A DNA stretch of 9,382 nucleotides, taken from positions 1 to 9,382 of the forward strand of contig JAHJLU010000287.1 of the NCBI GenBank assembly GCA_018821745.1, read 5' to 3'. This DNA comes from Myxococcota bacterium (lineage in GTDB: Bacteria > Myxococcota_A > Polyangia > HGW-17). The translations under genes were made by a program, and so were the position numbers. Shown one piece after another: positions 1 to 6,236 of the stretch; position 1 is the stretch's first letter; every line of letters begins with the position of its first letter. The notes below the pieces were generated by a model, which did not search any database, had not been told where the DNA came from, and worked only from the letters and a program-made list of their open reading frames with translations.

Positions 1-1156
1 CTCCCCGGGTCAGGTTGCTCACCGGCTCCCCCGCTCCGTTGAAGATGCTCACCACCTCGCCCTGGTGAACCCCTGTCCGCGGGCCGATTATCATCACTTT
101 CTGGCCCATCTCCAGGGTGCCCGTGTGCAGCTCCAGATCGAAGACCTGAATCTTGCCATACACGCGGGTGATAACTCCCAGGTATTTCTTTTTATGTGTC
201 GCCGCGGAGTTCTCCACTTCAGTGAAGTGCTCCCCCGTGGGGGGTGCGTCGTAGAAACCGGTGTGGAACTTTTTATTGTAGACCGCCGAGAGGGTCTCCA
301 TGTCCCGCTCCATGTCGCTGGCGCTGTAATTACCAAGGATAGCACGGTCCAGGGCGTCGCGATAGGTCCGGGTGACTGTGGCCACATAGTCGGGGCTGCG
401 GTTTCGCCCTTCCAGTTTCAGAAGGTTCACGCCACTTGATACCAGGCGGGGGATCAGGGGAATGGTGCACAGATCCCTGGGACTGAGCAACGTGGAGGCC
501 TCGACCCCAAACTCCAGCTCACCCTCCTTGTCTATAATACGGTAACTTCGGCGACAGGGCTGCATACACTCTCCGCGATTCCCGCTCTTGCCAAAGGCGT
601 GCTGGGAGAGAAAACAGCGCCCGCTGATGGCGACGCACATGGCTCCGTGGGCGAAAATCTCAATTTTGAGTTCCGATCCCCTGCGCCGCAGCTCTGCTGT
701 CATGGCCTCAATCTGATTGAGGGAACACTCCCGGGCCAGCACCAGAGTTTTGGCCCCAAGACTCTCGTAAAAGAGTGCCGTCTCCACGTTGGCGATGGAG
801 GCCTGGGTGCTCATATGAAAGGGGAGGCCAATCTCGCGGGCGCGCTGTACCACCGCCATGTCCCAGGCGATGACCGCGTCCACGCCGGCCTCTTTTGCCC
901 GCAAAAGGACCTTCTCCACCGTCTCAAGCTCGTGATCATAGACCTGGACATTGAGGGTCAGGTAGGCTTTTGCCCCCGCTCCGTGGGCACAACGGGCCAC
1001 CTCGGGCAGCTGGTTGAGTTCGAAGTTGCTGGCGGCGGCGCGCATATTGAGCAGGGTCGTGCCGAAATATACAGCGTCGGCGCCACTGTTCAATGCAGCA
1101 GTCAGGGAAGCGAAGCTGCCCGCGGGAGATAAAAGGAGGGGACGAGTCTGGGTCAT
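1..1156 (-). CDS. U32-family (peptidase U32-like) Fe-S protein, C-terminus cut by window edge
   Basis: The 385 visible codons read without interruption from ATG at 1156 to the left edge, so the protein is truncated only by the window. It opens with LLSPAGSFASL and GADAVYFG, typical of the U32 TIM barrel. It carries HGAMCVAISGRCFLS (residues 170-184) and GNRGECMQPCR (192-202), the family signature. Cysteines 174, 181, 197 and 230 are spaced much like the four that hold a [4Fe-4S] cluster in UbiU; C201 is also conserved in the signature. Family members are not proven proteases: relatives act in tRNA hydroxylation (TrhP/YegQ), 23S rRNA hydroxylation (RlhA) or O2-independent ubiquinone hydroxylation (UbiU/UbiV). 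The closest role here is probably RNA hydroxylation (inference). After about residue 325 comes a beta-rich tail (GVITRVYGKIQVF, GQKVMIIGPRTG). No symbol is given because the subfamily cannot be settled by eye. Confidence 0.93.
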   Translation of the reverse strand, partial: MTQTRPLLLSPAGSFASLTAALNSGADAVYFGTTLLNMRAAASNFELNQLPEVARCAHGAGAKAYLTLNVQVYDHELETVEKVLLRAKEAGVDAVIAWDMAVVQRAREIGLPFHMSTQASIANVETALFYESLGAKTLVLARECSLNQIEAMTAELRRRGSELKIEIFAHGAMCVAISGRCFLSQHAFGKSGNRGECMQPCRRSYRIIDKEGELEFGVEASTLLSPRDLCTIPLIPRLVSSGVNLLKLEGRNRSPDYVATVTRTYRDALDRAILGNYSASDMERDMETLSAVYNKKFHTGFYDAPPTGEHFTEVENSAATHKKKYLGVITRVYGKIQVFDLELHTGTLEMGQKVMIIGPRTGVHQGEVVSIFNGAGEPVSNLTRG

Positions 1157-1205
1157 AATCCGTACCGGCGGGGGGGAAAATGGCCCAACACCCGGTGTGC
1201 CCTCT

Positions 1206-1233
1206 TATATAGTAGGGAGCGAGCCTACATCAA
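1206..1233 (-). promoter_or_regulatory. Putative sigma-70-type promoter of the U32 gene
   Basis: Read on the minus strand, TTGATG (1233-1228) and TATATA (1211-1206) are separated by 16 bases. A start near 1199 would give a leader of about 43 bases before the ATG at 1156. The leader contains a run of seven C on the minus strand (G on plus) and only a weak Shine-Dalgarno. This is a pattern match only. Confidence 0.4.
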
Positions 1234-1260
1234 GCACATTTATGGATGATCACCGGGGCG

Positions 1261-1304
1261 AAAAGCACCGGGGATTGAACAGGGCGCTTAATAGTGGCCC
1301 GGTG
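1261..1304 (-). terminator. Putative intrinsic terminator after the tandem lipoprotein genes
   Basis: Directly after the stop codon of the upstream lipoprotein gene, the minus strand reads CACCGGG (1304-1298), a 25-base loop, CCCGGTG (1272-1266), then CTTTT. The 7-bp GC-rich stem is perfect and is followed by a short T run, as expected for Rho-independent termination. The loop is long and the T tract is only four, so efficiency may be modest. A second copy of CACCGGGG (plus strand 1251-1258) lies just beyond and could pair alternatively with the same distal arm. Confidence 0.4.
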
Positions 1305-1652
1305 TCAATTGTCGGATTTGGGGGCCGGTGGGGCGGGGGAATTTTCGGGGTTGTTTTGGACCGCCGGTATGAGGCCCGGATAACGGGGAGATACCGGGCA
1401 GCCGTGGTTTTTTGCATCACCCGCGAGTTTGGGGCACCGATCCTCATGGTCGAGAACGCCGTCGCCGTCGGAATCTGCGTACTGGGGAGGCTTCACGGGC
1501 ATGGGCTTTCCTGCCGTGCGGATACACGATGAGGCGGTGAGCCCGGAGATGACCACCCCGGCACCCATGATTACCTGTCGGAGCAGGGCCTTGCCCTCGT
1601 CGTACCGGGGATATTTTGTGGAAGAAGGGTCGTTAGAGGTCTTCAGTTTCAT
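1305..1652 (-). CDS. Small lipoprotein with one thrombospondin type-3 calcium loop (tandem paralogue B)
   Basis: This 115-residue protein has a 26-residue N-terminal stretch, a hydrophobic segment (about 27-40, QVIMGAGVVISGL) and Cys43 in TASSC, a loose lipobox. The mature part carries one type-3 loop, DSDGDGVLDHEDRCPKLAG (60-78), ending in GCP (84-86); this Asp ladder normally binds calcium. A Pro/Asn-rich tail follows (NNPENSPAPPAPKSDN). The loop is common beside OmpA-like domains, but no OmpA domain is present here. The ATG lies inside the end of the upstream paralogue (20-base overlap), with GGAG about 10 bases upstream, so the two are probably translationally coupled. It shares Y14-P15-x-Y17-x-E19 and Cys43 with the paralogue. 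Molecular function is unknown. Confidence 0.75.
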   Translation of the reverse strand: MKLKTSNDPSSTKYPRYDEGKALLRQVIMGAGVVISGLTASSCIRTAGKPMPVKPPQYADSDGDGVLDHEDRCPKLAGDAKNHGCPVSPRYPGLIPAVQNNPENSPAPPAPKSDN

Positions 1653-1992
1653 TGTTATTCTTCTCCACTGTTGGTTTGGGAGGAATGGGGGCGGCGATCC
1701 TGCCCCTCAGTTGCACTTCGGGACACCCCTGATTGGAGCGCGGTCCCGCTTTATCGGGGCATCTGTCCTCGGAATCCACCACCCCGTCCTTGTCTCTGTC
1801 CATGCGCACCGGGGCGATATCACCCCCCAGCCGGACAGGGTTGGAGGAACCCCTGTCAGATGTACAGGCACCCGAGGCGAGCAGGACCATTCCCGCACCC
1901 AGAAGTGCGCTCCGAAGGGCACCTTTATGGTGCGCCTCGCCGTATGTCGGGTAGTGATTTTCCTGTCGCTTCACAGATTTTTTCAATCGCAT
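1633..1992 (-). CDS. Small lipoprotein with one thrombospondin type-3 calcium loop (tandem paralogue A)
   Basis: This 119-residue protein starts at an ATG preceded by a strong Shine-Dalgarno (ACGGAGG, six bases before the ATG). It has a basic N-terminal stretch (MRLKKSVKRQ), a hydrophobic helix (RSALLGAGMVLLASGA, about 27-42) and Cys43, the likely lipidation site although the lipobox (SGAC) is atypical. Residues 65-91 form one type-3 repeat, DRDKDGVVDSEDRCPDKAG followed by GCP, expected to bind calcium. The tail is Pro/Asn/Glu-rich. It is the first gene of a two-gene unit with a paralogue that overlaps its last 20 bases. The pair probably arose by tandem duplication: same length class, same Cys position, same Y14-P15-x-Y17-x-E19. 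A role in the outer membrane or periplasm is likely; the partner is unknown. Confidence 0.76.
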   Translation of the reverse strand: MRLKKSVKRQENHYPTYGEAHHKGALRSALLGAGMVLLASGACTSDRGSSNPVRLGGDIAPVRMDRDKDGVVDSEDRCPDKAGPRSNQGCPEVQLRGRIAAPIPPKPTVEKNNNETEDL

Positions 1993-2045
1993 GGTGAACC
2001 TCCGTAGTCATTGATTCCCAAAACCATGAAATATTCATTGTGATC

Positions 2046-2074
2046 AGTTTAGACACAAGGCCCCCATGGCACAA
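2046..2074 (-). promoter_or_regulatory. Putative promoter of the tandem lipoprotein unit
   Basis: On the minus strand TTGTGC (2074-2069) and TAAACT (2051-2046) are 17 bases apart. This would place transcription start near 2038 and leave a leader of about 46 bases before the strong ribosome site of the first lipoprotein. Each hexamer matches consensus at four positions, so the call is tentative. The 216-base divergent region shows no other obvious structure. Confidence 0.3.
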
Positions 2075-2192
2075 GCCCAATGTTATTTTAGAAACCACAA
2101 CCTCTTCGTCATCCACCGGCTCGCTATCCATCATCCCTCTCTGCAAAGGAATGACTGGGAAAAAAAGCATGGGGATCGGGAAGATCTTGTAT

Positions 2193-2220
2193 TTGACAGG
2201 GATTACCCATGGGGTACACT
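2193..2220 (+). promoter_or_regulatory. Putative promoter overlapping the start of the sialidase-like lipoprotein
   Basis: TTGACA (2193-2198), a perfect -35, and TACACT (2215-2220) are separated by 16 bases. The expected transcription start, about seven bases after the -10, falls at or next to the second ATG of the gene (2227). If this promoter is used, the first ATG (2209) is not transcribed and the mRNA would be essentially leaderless. Confidence 0.45.
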
Positions 2221-3483
2221 TCACAGATGACCACAGCATTATCCCGACAGTTAAAATATATAGTCTCCATACTGGGAATGTTCCTCGCCATGGGGTGCAC
2301 AGATCCTTCAACTTCATCCATCCCCGACGGGGGAGTGGATGGAGGAGTGGACGGGGATATCCTCTCGGATATTACCGACGCCGACGGCGGCCAGGATGCA
2401 ACACCCCTGTGCATCGCTGGGAGTGAGGACCTCCCCCGGTCTCTTGAGATTCCCGGCGCAGACCCAAATGGCATCTATGATCCCGATCTCGAGTGGGACC
2501 CCCAGGGGCAGCGCATGTGGCTCTCCTATTCCAGCGTAGAAGGGCCCGCGGGAGTCGGGAAGGTGAGCACCCATCTGGCCTACAGCGAAGACCGGGGGAT
2601 GACATGGTGCTTCGCGGGGGTGGTCAACCCCTCCACGGATGTGCCGCGGGAGGATCAGCCCGAGAGCATCGCCCAGGATCACGCCCACTGGAGCCATGAG
2701 ACCTCCGCCCTCTTTTATGACGCAGATGCCCCCCAGGAGCAACGATGGAGTCTGACATGGCATCGGTATCTCCACGTGGAGGACAACATCCCGGGCAATG
2801 AAGACAGGCACTTTGAACATGGATGGATCGCCATCAAGCGCGCCGCTTCTCCCATGGGCCTTTTGAGTGCTCCCGAAGAGAAGCTCTTCAGTTCTCTTGT
2901 GTACCATGTGGATCCTGTGATTGAGGATTATAACAATGCCGCCCCCGGCGGCTTACCCATAAAGCGATTCGATACGGACCCCCTGCTCGGTGACTGCCTC
3001 GCGTTTGCCGAGCCCGGGATCAGCGCCCACAGCGGGCGAATCCATGCGGCCCTCTTCTGTTTCCGAACCCAGCAGCAGCAGGATATCGTCCTGGTCACCT
3101 ATGATCACAGTGCACAGACCTGGAGCAGTGTGGGGACCCTGCTCACAACCCAGGACGCCCAAACCATTCACCCTGACCTGTTGGGCTTCAACGCCCCGGA
3201 TATTTATGAGACCCCGGGTGGCTGGCGCCTCATGGTAACTCCCACGGTGGGCGCATATCTGGGGTGCATCGAGTACGGACTGGATATTGTGGCGGGGAGC
3301 CTCGTGGATTCCAACGGCGATGGTCCCGACCCTCTCTACGCCTATGAGAAGAACCCCGACCCACAGGTGTATCAGACCGGTGCCTGCACCTACCACCATC
3401 AGAGCGAGACGGGGGTTATCGTTGGTGACGTATACACCTCGGGAGTCCAGTTCCGCCTCATCGCCACAGGAGACCTCCGCTGA
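2209..3483 (+). CDS. Secreted lipoprotein with sialidase-type Asp-box (beta-propeller-like)
   Basis: The 424-residue product has a basic N-region, a hydrophobic core (YIVSILGMFLAMG, about 17-29) and Cys30, the likely lipidation site. A flexible Asp/Gly linker follows (DGGVDGGVDGDI, 40-51), which would hold the folded part away from the membrane. Residues 90-108 (YDPDLEWDPQGQRMWLSYS) and 124-133 (AYSEDRGMTW) look like beta-propeller blades; the latter fits the Asp-box S-x-D-x-G-x-T-W of sialidases and BNR repeats. Later strands such as HAALFCFRTQQQQDIVLVTY fit the same fold. The arginine triad of true sialidases is not evident, so glycan hydrolysis is not shown. A DSNGDGPD loop near residue 365 resembles a calcium site. 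Start choice is open: AGGG lies seven bases before the ATG at 2209, but the promoter above favours 2227, which gives a 418-residue protein with a ten-residue N-region. Confidence 0.8.
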   Translation: MGYTSQMTTALSRQLKYIVSILGMFLAMGCTDPSTSSIPDGGVDGGVDGDILSDITDADGGQDATPLCIAGSEDLPRSLEIPGADPNGIYDPDLEWDPQGQRMWLSYSSVEGPAGVGKVSTHLAYSEDRGMTWCFAGVVNPSTDVPREDQPESIAQDHAHWSHETSALFYDADAPQEQRWSLTWHRYLHVEDNIPGNEDRHFEHGWIAIKRAASPMGLLSAPEEKLFSSLVYHVDPVIEDYNNAAPGGLPIKRFDTDPLLGDCLAFAEPGISAHSGRIHAALFCFRTQQQQDIVLVTYDHSAQTWSSVGTLLTTQDAQTIHPDLLGFNAPDIYETPGGWRLMVTPTVGAYLGCIEYGLDIVAGSLVDSNGDGPDPLYAYEKNPDPQVYQTGACTYHHQSETGVIVGDVYTSGVQFRLIATGDLR

Positions 3484-3586
3484 GAACAAAGGAGGCATCT
3501 TTCAGCCCTGCGCAGGCGTTTCACCCACACAAAACATCTTGCCTCAACCGAAGTCAACGATTCCTGGCTGCACAAATGATGGGGGG

Positions 3587-4054
3587 TCAGGACTCTTTGG
3601 GGCGGTGTTTTAATTGCAGCCCCATGAGGAAGTTGCGCATGATCTGATCCTTGCACTCCCGAAAGTGCTTGTGGCCGGGCTTTCGAAAAAACGAGGAGAG
3701 TTCGTGGGAGCTCAGGGTGATGTCACAGGAGGCGAGGATCGCCAGCACATCGTCTGCTTTGAGGTTATAGGCAATTTTCAACTTCTGCAGGATCATGTTG
3801 TTGTTGAGGAAGGTCTCTGGCTGAGGTTTCGGTCCCTCCCGTTCGCCCCGCATCTCGATGATGAGCCCGTTCAAAAAGGCGGAGAGCTCACGGTCCAGGA
3901 GCCGCCGGTATGCTGGCTCGGTGTCACTCCTGAGCACATCACACACGTACTCCCGGGTGGTTTGAAAGCCCCCCTTGGCGAAAATATCCATCATGCGAAA
4001 ATCATCGTAGTTGAGGATGTATCTGAGTCTTCTGAGAACGTCGTTCTGTATCAC
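3587..4054 (-). CDS. yehS: DUF1456 family protein YehS
   Basis: This is a cytoplasmic protein of 155 residues, matching the roughly 156 residues of E. coli YehS. Two copies of the DUF1456 repeat are visible: residues 3-69 (NDVLRRLRYILNYDD, LSAFLNGLIIEMRG) and 84-149 (NNNMILQKLKIAYNLKADD, FRECKDQIMRNFLMGL). The hallmark stretches SxFLNGLIxExRG, NNNxxLxKLxIAxxLKxDD and GHKxFRECxDQ are all present. The start is GTG at 4054, preceded by AGGAG with six-base spacing. The open frame continues upstream to an ATG at 4237, but the extra 61 residues are unlike the family, so that start is rejected. The family is conserved in many proteobacteria and has no firmly established function. It is divergent from the zinc-ribbon gene and convergent with the sialidase-like gene. 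Confidence 0.93.
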   Translation of the reverse strand: MIQNDVLRRLRYILNYDDFRMMDIFAKGGFQTTREYVCDVLRSDTEPAYRRLLDRELSAFLNGLIIEMRGEREGPKPQPETFLNNNMILQKLKIAYNLKADDVLAILASCDITLSSHELSSFFRKPGHKHFRECKDQIMRNFLMGLQLKHRPKES

Positions 4055-4118
4055 AATTGGCTCCTGTGCCGGCAGGGAATCACGGGGAAAACAGCAGCTC
4101 CTCCCTTGCCTCAACAAA

Positions 4119-4127
4119 TATTTACCA
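4119..4127 (-). promoter_or_regulatory. Possible extended -10 element for yehS
   Basis: On the minus strand the sequence TGGTAAATA reads as an extended -10 (TG-n-TAAATA), giving a leader of about 57 bases before the GTG at 4054. I find no convincing -35 hexamer at the right distance, which is tolerable for an extended -10 promoter but weakens the call. Confidence 0.22.
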
Positions 4128-4168
4128 CAGGTTGGGGTCCGCCGGGCATTTTTGTGGGGGGTTCGGTA

Positions 4169-4197
4169 TTGACCAACCCCGGCATGGCGAGTATCCT
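4169..4197 (+). promoter_or_regulatory. Putative sigma-70-type promoter of the zinc-ribbon gene
   Basis: TTGACC (4169-4174) and TATCCT (4192-4197) are separated by exactly 17 bases, matching consensus at five and four positions. The transcription start would be near 4204, leaving a leader of about 118 bases. That is long enough for regulation, but no strong hairpin or riboswitch-like structure is apparent in it. Confidence 0.45.
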
Positions 4198-4321
4198 TAT
4201 GTATCAAAGCCCAAAGACACATCAGTTGCGACGCCACGGCGGCAAAGCTTCCTGATGTTCCCGTGGGCGGCAGAAATTCGGCTGACCACCCCCTTGCGGT
4301 GCGAGGCGAGGCAAAGGGCCA

Positions 4322-5284
4322 ATGAACAACGAAAACGCATTCAACTACACCCTGAGGGTGCTTTTATGCTCCCAGTGTGGAGCCTCCATCTCCCTCCCCC
4401 GGGAAGGAAACGTGGCCACCTGCGAATTCTGCAACACCGAGATGCTCATCGAGACGGAGACCCCCAGGGCAAACCCCCTGGAAACCGCCCGACTCGACGA
4501 GGTGGTCCTCATGAAGTCCTGGTGGAGTCAGGTCACCAAACCCACCAGGGAGCAGTCCCGCTACACCATGGAGTGGCCCCCTGAGCTGGAATGGACCAAG
4601 CGCTCCACCCCCGACAAGGCACGACAGGCCTTCGAAGAGGCCTTCGCCGCGGAGCGTCTGAACCACGAACAGGATTTCACCCACCAGATGCGCCTCACCT
4701 TCCTGGCCTGTGTCCTCTCCAACCACTATATGTTCACCCAGGAGACCTTCAGCGCCCGTGCGATCCTCGACACCACCCTCAATCATGTTATGGACCCGGG
4801 GTTTCGCCAGATTCTCTTCGCCCGCATGGTTCGGTGCGCCGCCTTCGCCCAGGATCATGAGAGCGCGGCCCATTGGCTTGATGAGTTGGACTGCGCCTCA
4901 CCCATTTTGTCACTCCACAATGAATACATGGCGGCGGTGGCCTTTGAATGTTTTGCCCGGGGCGACATGGAGGGCATCCTGGAATCCCTCGGGCAGACAG
5001 ACATCGCCGTCCCAATCACCCCCGAAAGCGGTACTCTCCTGGGAATCATGAGAATCCACGCCCTCGACGAACTGGGTCGCCGGGATGACGCCATTGCCGA
5101 GATGACCATCCTCAAATCAAAGTATAAAATCCTTGAGCTGTTCTCCACACTCAAGACCCTCGCTATGGTGGGGATTGCTGTTAAGGCTTTGCAGCGTGAG
5201 CGTCGAAGCGGACGCCGCATACTGGTGATCACCGCGGGGGTCCTGCTCGCCATTATTGGTCTGGTGGTCTTTCTGATTTTATAG
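4322..5284 (+). CDS. Zinc-ribbon, helical-repeat protein with C-terminal membrane anchor
   Basis: This protein of 320 residues is not recognised as a named family. Residues 16-37 form a zinc ribbon, CSQCG followed by CEFC (Cys 16, 19, 34, 37). Most of the remainder (about 85-280) is predicted by eye to be alpha-helical with TPR-like spacing, for example KARQAFEEAFAAERL, TFLACVLSNHYMF and HESAAHWLDELDCASP. The last 22 residues are a transmembrane helix (ILVITAGVLLAIIGLVVFLI) preceded by basic residues (RERRSGRR), so the protein is probably tail-anchored with its bulk in the cytoplasm. The arrangement suggests a membrane-tethered scaffold or sensor (inference). Ribosome binding could use GAGG ten bases, or AGGG three bases, before the ATG. 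It is transcribed alone: both flanking genes lie on the opposite strand. Confidence 0.82.
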   Translation: MNNENAFNYTLRVLLCSQCGASISLPREGNVATCEFCNTEMLIETETPRANPLETARLDEVVLMKSWWSQVTKPTREQSRYTMEWPPELEWTKRSTPDKARQAFEEAFAAERLNHEQDFTHQMRLTFLACVLSNHYMFTQETFSARAILDTTLNHVMDPGFRQILFARMVRCAAFAQDHESAAHWLDELDCASPILSLHNEYMAAVAFECFARGDMEGILESLGQTDIAVPITPESGTLLGIMRIHALDELGRRDDAIAEMTILKSKYKILELFSTLKTLAMVGIAVKALQRERRSGRRILVITAGVLLAIIGLVVFLIL

Positions 5285-5335
5285 TTCCCCAAACCGCCAG
5301 GTCTCCCTCTCCCCTGAACACAGCCGGAGCCGCAA

Positions 5336-5767
5336 TCAGGCGTTGGGATCATCGGAGGCGATGTGGGTGAACAACGCCAGATCGTTGCGGGGATCCCACC
5401 CACGATTCTCCCAGAAGGCACAACCGGCCTCATTGTCACGGAAGACAAAGACGTGGGACTTATGGATACCCCGAGCCCCCAGGGCATCTATGCAGGTTGC
5501 AACCAGGCGGCTCCCCAGGCCCTGATGTCTAGAGGCAGCGGCCACGGCCAGATGCTGAAGATACCCGCGCCGTCCGTCTTCACTCCCCATAACACACCCC
5601 ACAATTTTCCCCCTCTCCACGGCGACAAAACTGAGCCCCGGATTTCTCTCGAGGTAGCGCGTCGTGGCCTCAGGGGAGTCCGCGGTTCGAATCACCACCC
5701 CCGAGGTCAGCGCCAACAGGTCCATAACCGGCTGATAATCATCAATTGTCATAGGACGAATTTCCAT
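5336..5767 (-). CDS. GNAT-family N-acetyltransferase, YpeA-like
   Basis: This single-domain GNAT enzyme of 143 residues would transfer the acetyl group of acetyl-CoA to an unknown amine. It begins MEIRPMTIDDYQPVMDL, the usual first strand and helix. The acetyl-CoA pyrophosphate loop is R80-H-Q-G-L-G85, and the preceding strand is YLQHLAV. The later part, NEAGCAFWENRGW, matches the family's N-xx-A-xx-F-(Y/W)-xxx-G-(F/W) element. The general layout resembles E. coli YpeA. The start at 5767 is chosen because GAGG lies six bases upstream; an ATG four codons earlier (5779) lies inside that ribosome site. The gene is convergent with the zinc-ribbon gene, with 51 bases between the stops and no clear terminator. 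It is divergent from sdpR. The substrate cannot be told from sequence. Confidence 0.88.
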   Translation of the reverse strand: MEIRPMTIDDYQPVMDLLALTSGVVIRTADSPEATTRYLERNPGLSFVAVERGKIVGCVMGSEDGRRGYLQHLAVAAASRHQGLGSRLVATCIDALGARGIHKSHVFVFRDNEAGCAFWENRGWDPRNDLALFTHIASDDPNA

Positions 5768-5874
5768 GATACACCTCATTTTTGAGCAACCTATCTCCCC
5801 CAGTCCTACTTCGATTTACTACCCTAATGCAACCGCCGCGGCGGAACAATTTTGTGCACCCTGTTTTTTTCCCG

Positions 5875-5903
5875 TTGACAGGAGCCTCTTTTGCCCTTAT
5901 CAC
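5875..5903 (+). promoter_or_regulatory. Strong putative promoter of the sdpR-sdpI operon
   Basis: A perfect -35, TTGACA (5875-5880), is followed after 17 bases by TATCAC (5898-5903). Transcription would start near 5910, directly in front of the palindromic operator, which fits repression by blocking RNA polymerase. Confidence 0.6.
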
Positions 5904-5912
5904 TTCTTTAGG

Positions 5913-5934
5913 TATTTAGATAATTATCTAAATA
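5913..5934. promoter_or_regulatory. Perfect 22-bp palindrome, probable SdpR operator
   Basis: TATTTAGATAA (5913-5923) is followed with no gap by its exact reverse complement, TTATCTAAATA. With one mismatch the symmetry extends to 28 bp (5910-5937). The site is AT-rich inside a GC-rich region, and it sits between the promoter and the sdpR start codon, 23 bases before the ATG. ArsR-family repressors commonly bind AT-rich imperfect palindromes of this type, so autoregulation by SdpR is the natural reading. Confidence 0.75.
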
Positions 5935-5957
5935 TCTCATTTAACCGTGAGCACACC

Positions 5958-6236
5958 ATGAACGATGCATTCAAAGCCCTCTCCGACCCGACCCGCCGAA
6001 AGATCCTGGAGCTCCTCTCCGGGGACGACCTCTGTGCGGGTGATATAGCTGACCACTTCAGCATCTCCAAACCCTCCATCAGCCATCACTTGAACCTGCT
6101 GGCCCAGGCGGGTCTCATCGATCGGGAGAAGCGCGGTCAGCAGGTCATCTATTCACTCAACACCACGGTCTTTCAGGAAATGACCCGGTGGTTTTTCGAC
6201 TTTATGAAACGAGGTGAAGACAATGAAGACAGCTAA
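5958..6236 (+). CDS. sdpR: ArsR-family repressor SdpR
   Basis: This winged-helix DNA-binding repressor has 92 residues (B. subtilis SdpR is about 90). The N-terminus MNDAFKALSDPTRRKILELL is the SdpR form. The helix-turn-helix is AGDIADHFSISKPSISHHLNLL (27-48), with the SKPSISHHL recognition helix diagnostic of this subgroup. The wing is REKRGQQVIYSLNTT (56-70). Metal-binding cysteines of ArsR/SmtB sensors are absent; the only Cys is C26, so metal sensing is unlikely. In B. subtilis SdpR represses sdpRI and is held at the membrane by SdpI when the SdpC toxin is present. The ATG at 5958 is chosen because family homology begins there. The longer open frame starting at 5766 reads through the promoter and operator. 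The ribosome site is weak (GTGAG). Confidence 0.93.
   Translation: MNDAFKALSDPTRRKILELLSGDDLCAGDIADHFSISKPSISHHLNLLAQAGLIDREKRGQQVIYSLNTTVFQEMTRWFFDFMKRGEDNEDS

Noticed and set aside
2314..2907. Minus-strand open frame of 197 codons inside the sialidase-like gene
   Set aside because: Shadow of the plus-strand gene; no recognisable domain and no ribosome site noticed.
3507..3516. CCTGCGCAGG palindrome after the sialidase-like gene
   Set aside because: It is too short and has no loop or T run, so it does not qualify as a terminator or operator.
4055..4237. Upstream extension of the yehS open frame to an ATG at 4237
   Set aside because: The extra 61 residues have no family likeness, while GTG at 4054 has AGGAG at six bases and gives the family's normal length.
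3614..4255. Long plus-strand open frame of 213 codons opposite yehS
   Set aside because: It lies antisense to a well-recognised protein, has low-complexity composition and shows no domain; it is a shadow frame.
5833..5844. CCGCCGCGGCGG palindrome upstream of sdpR
   Set aside because: A 12-bp GC palindrome is easily found by chance in GC-rich DNA, and it is not placed at a promoter element.
5766..5957. Upstream extension of the sdpR open frame
   Set aside because: It would run through the promoter and palindromic operator, and homology begins exactly at the ATG at 5958.
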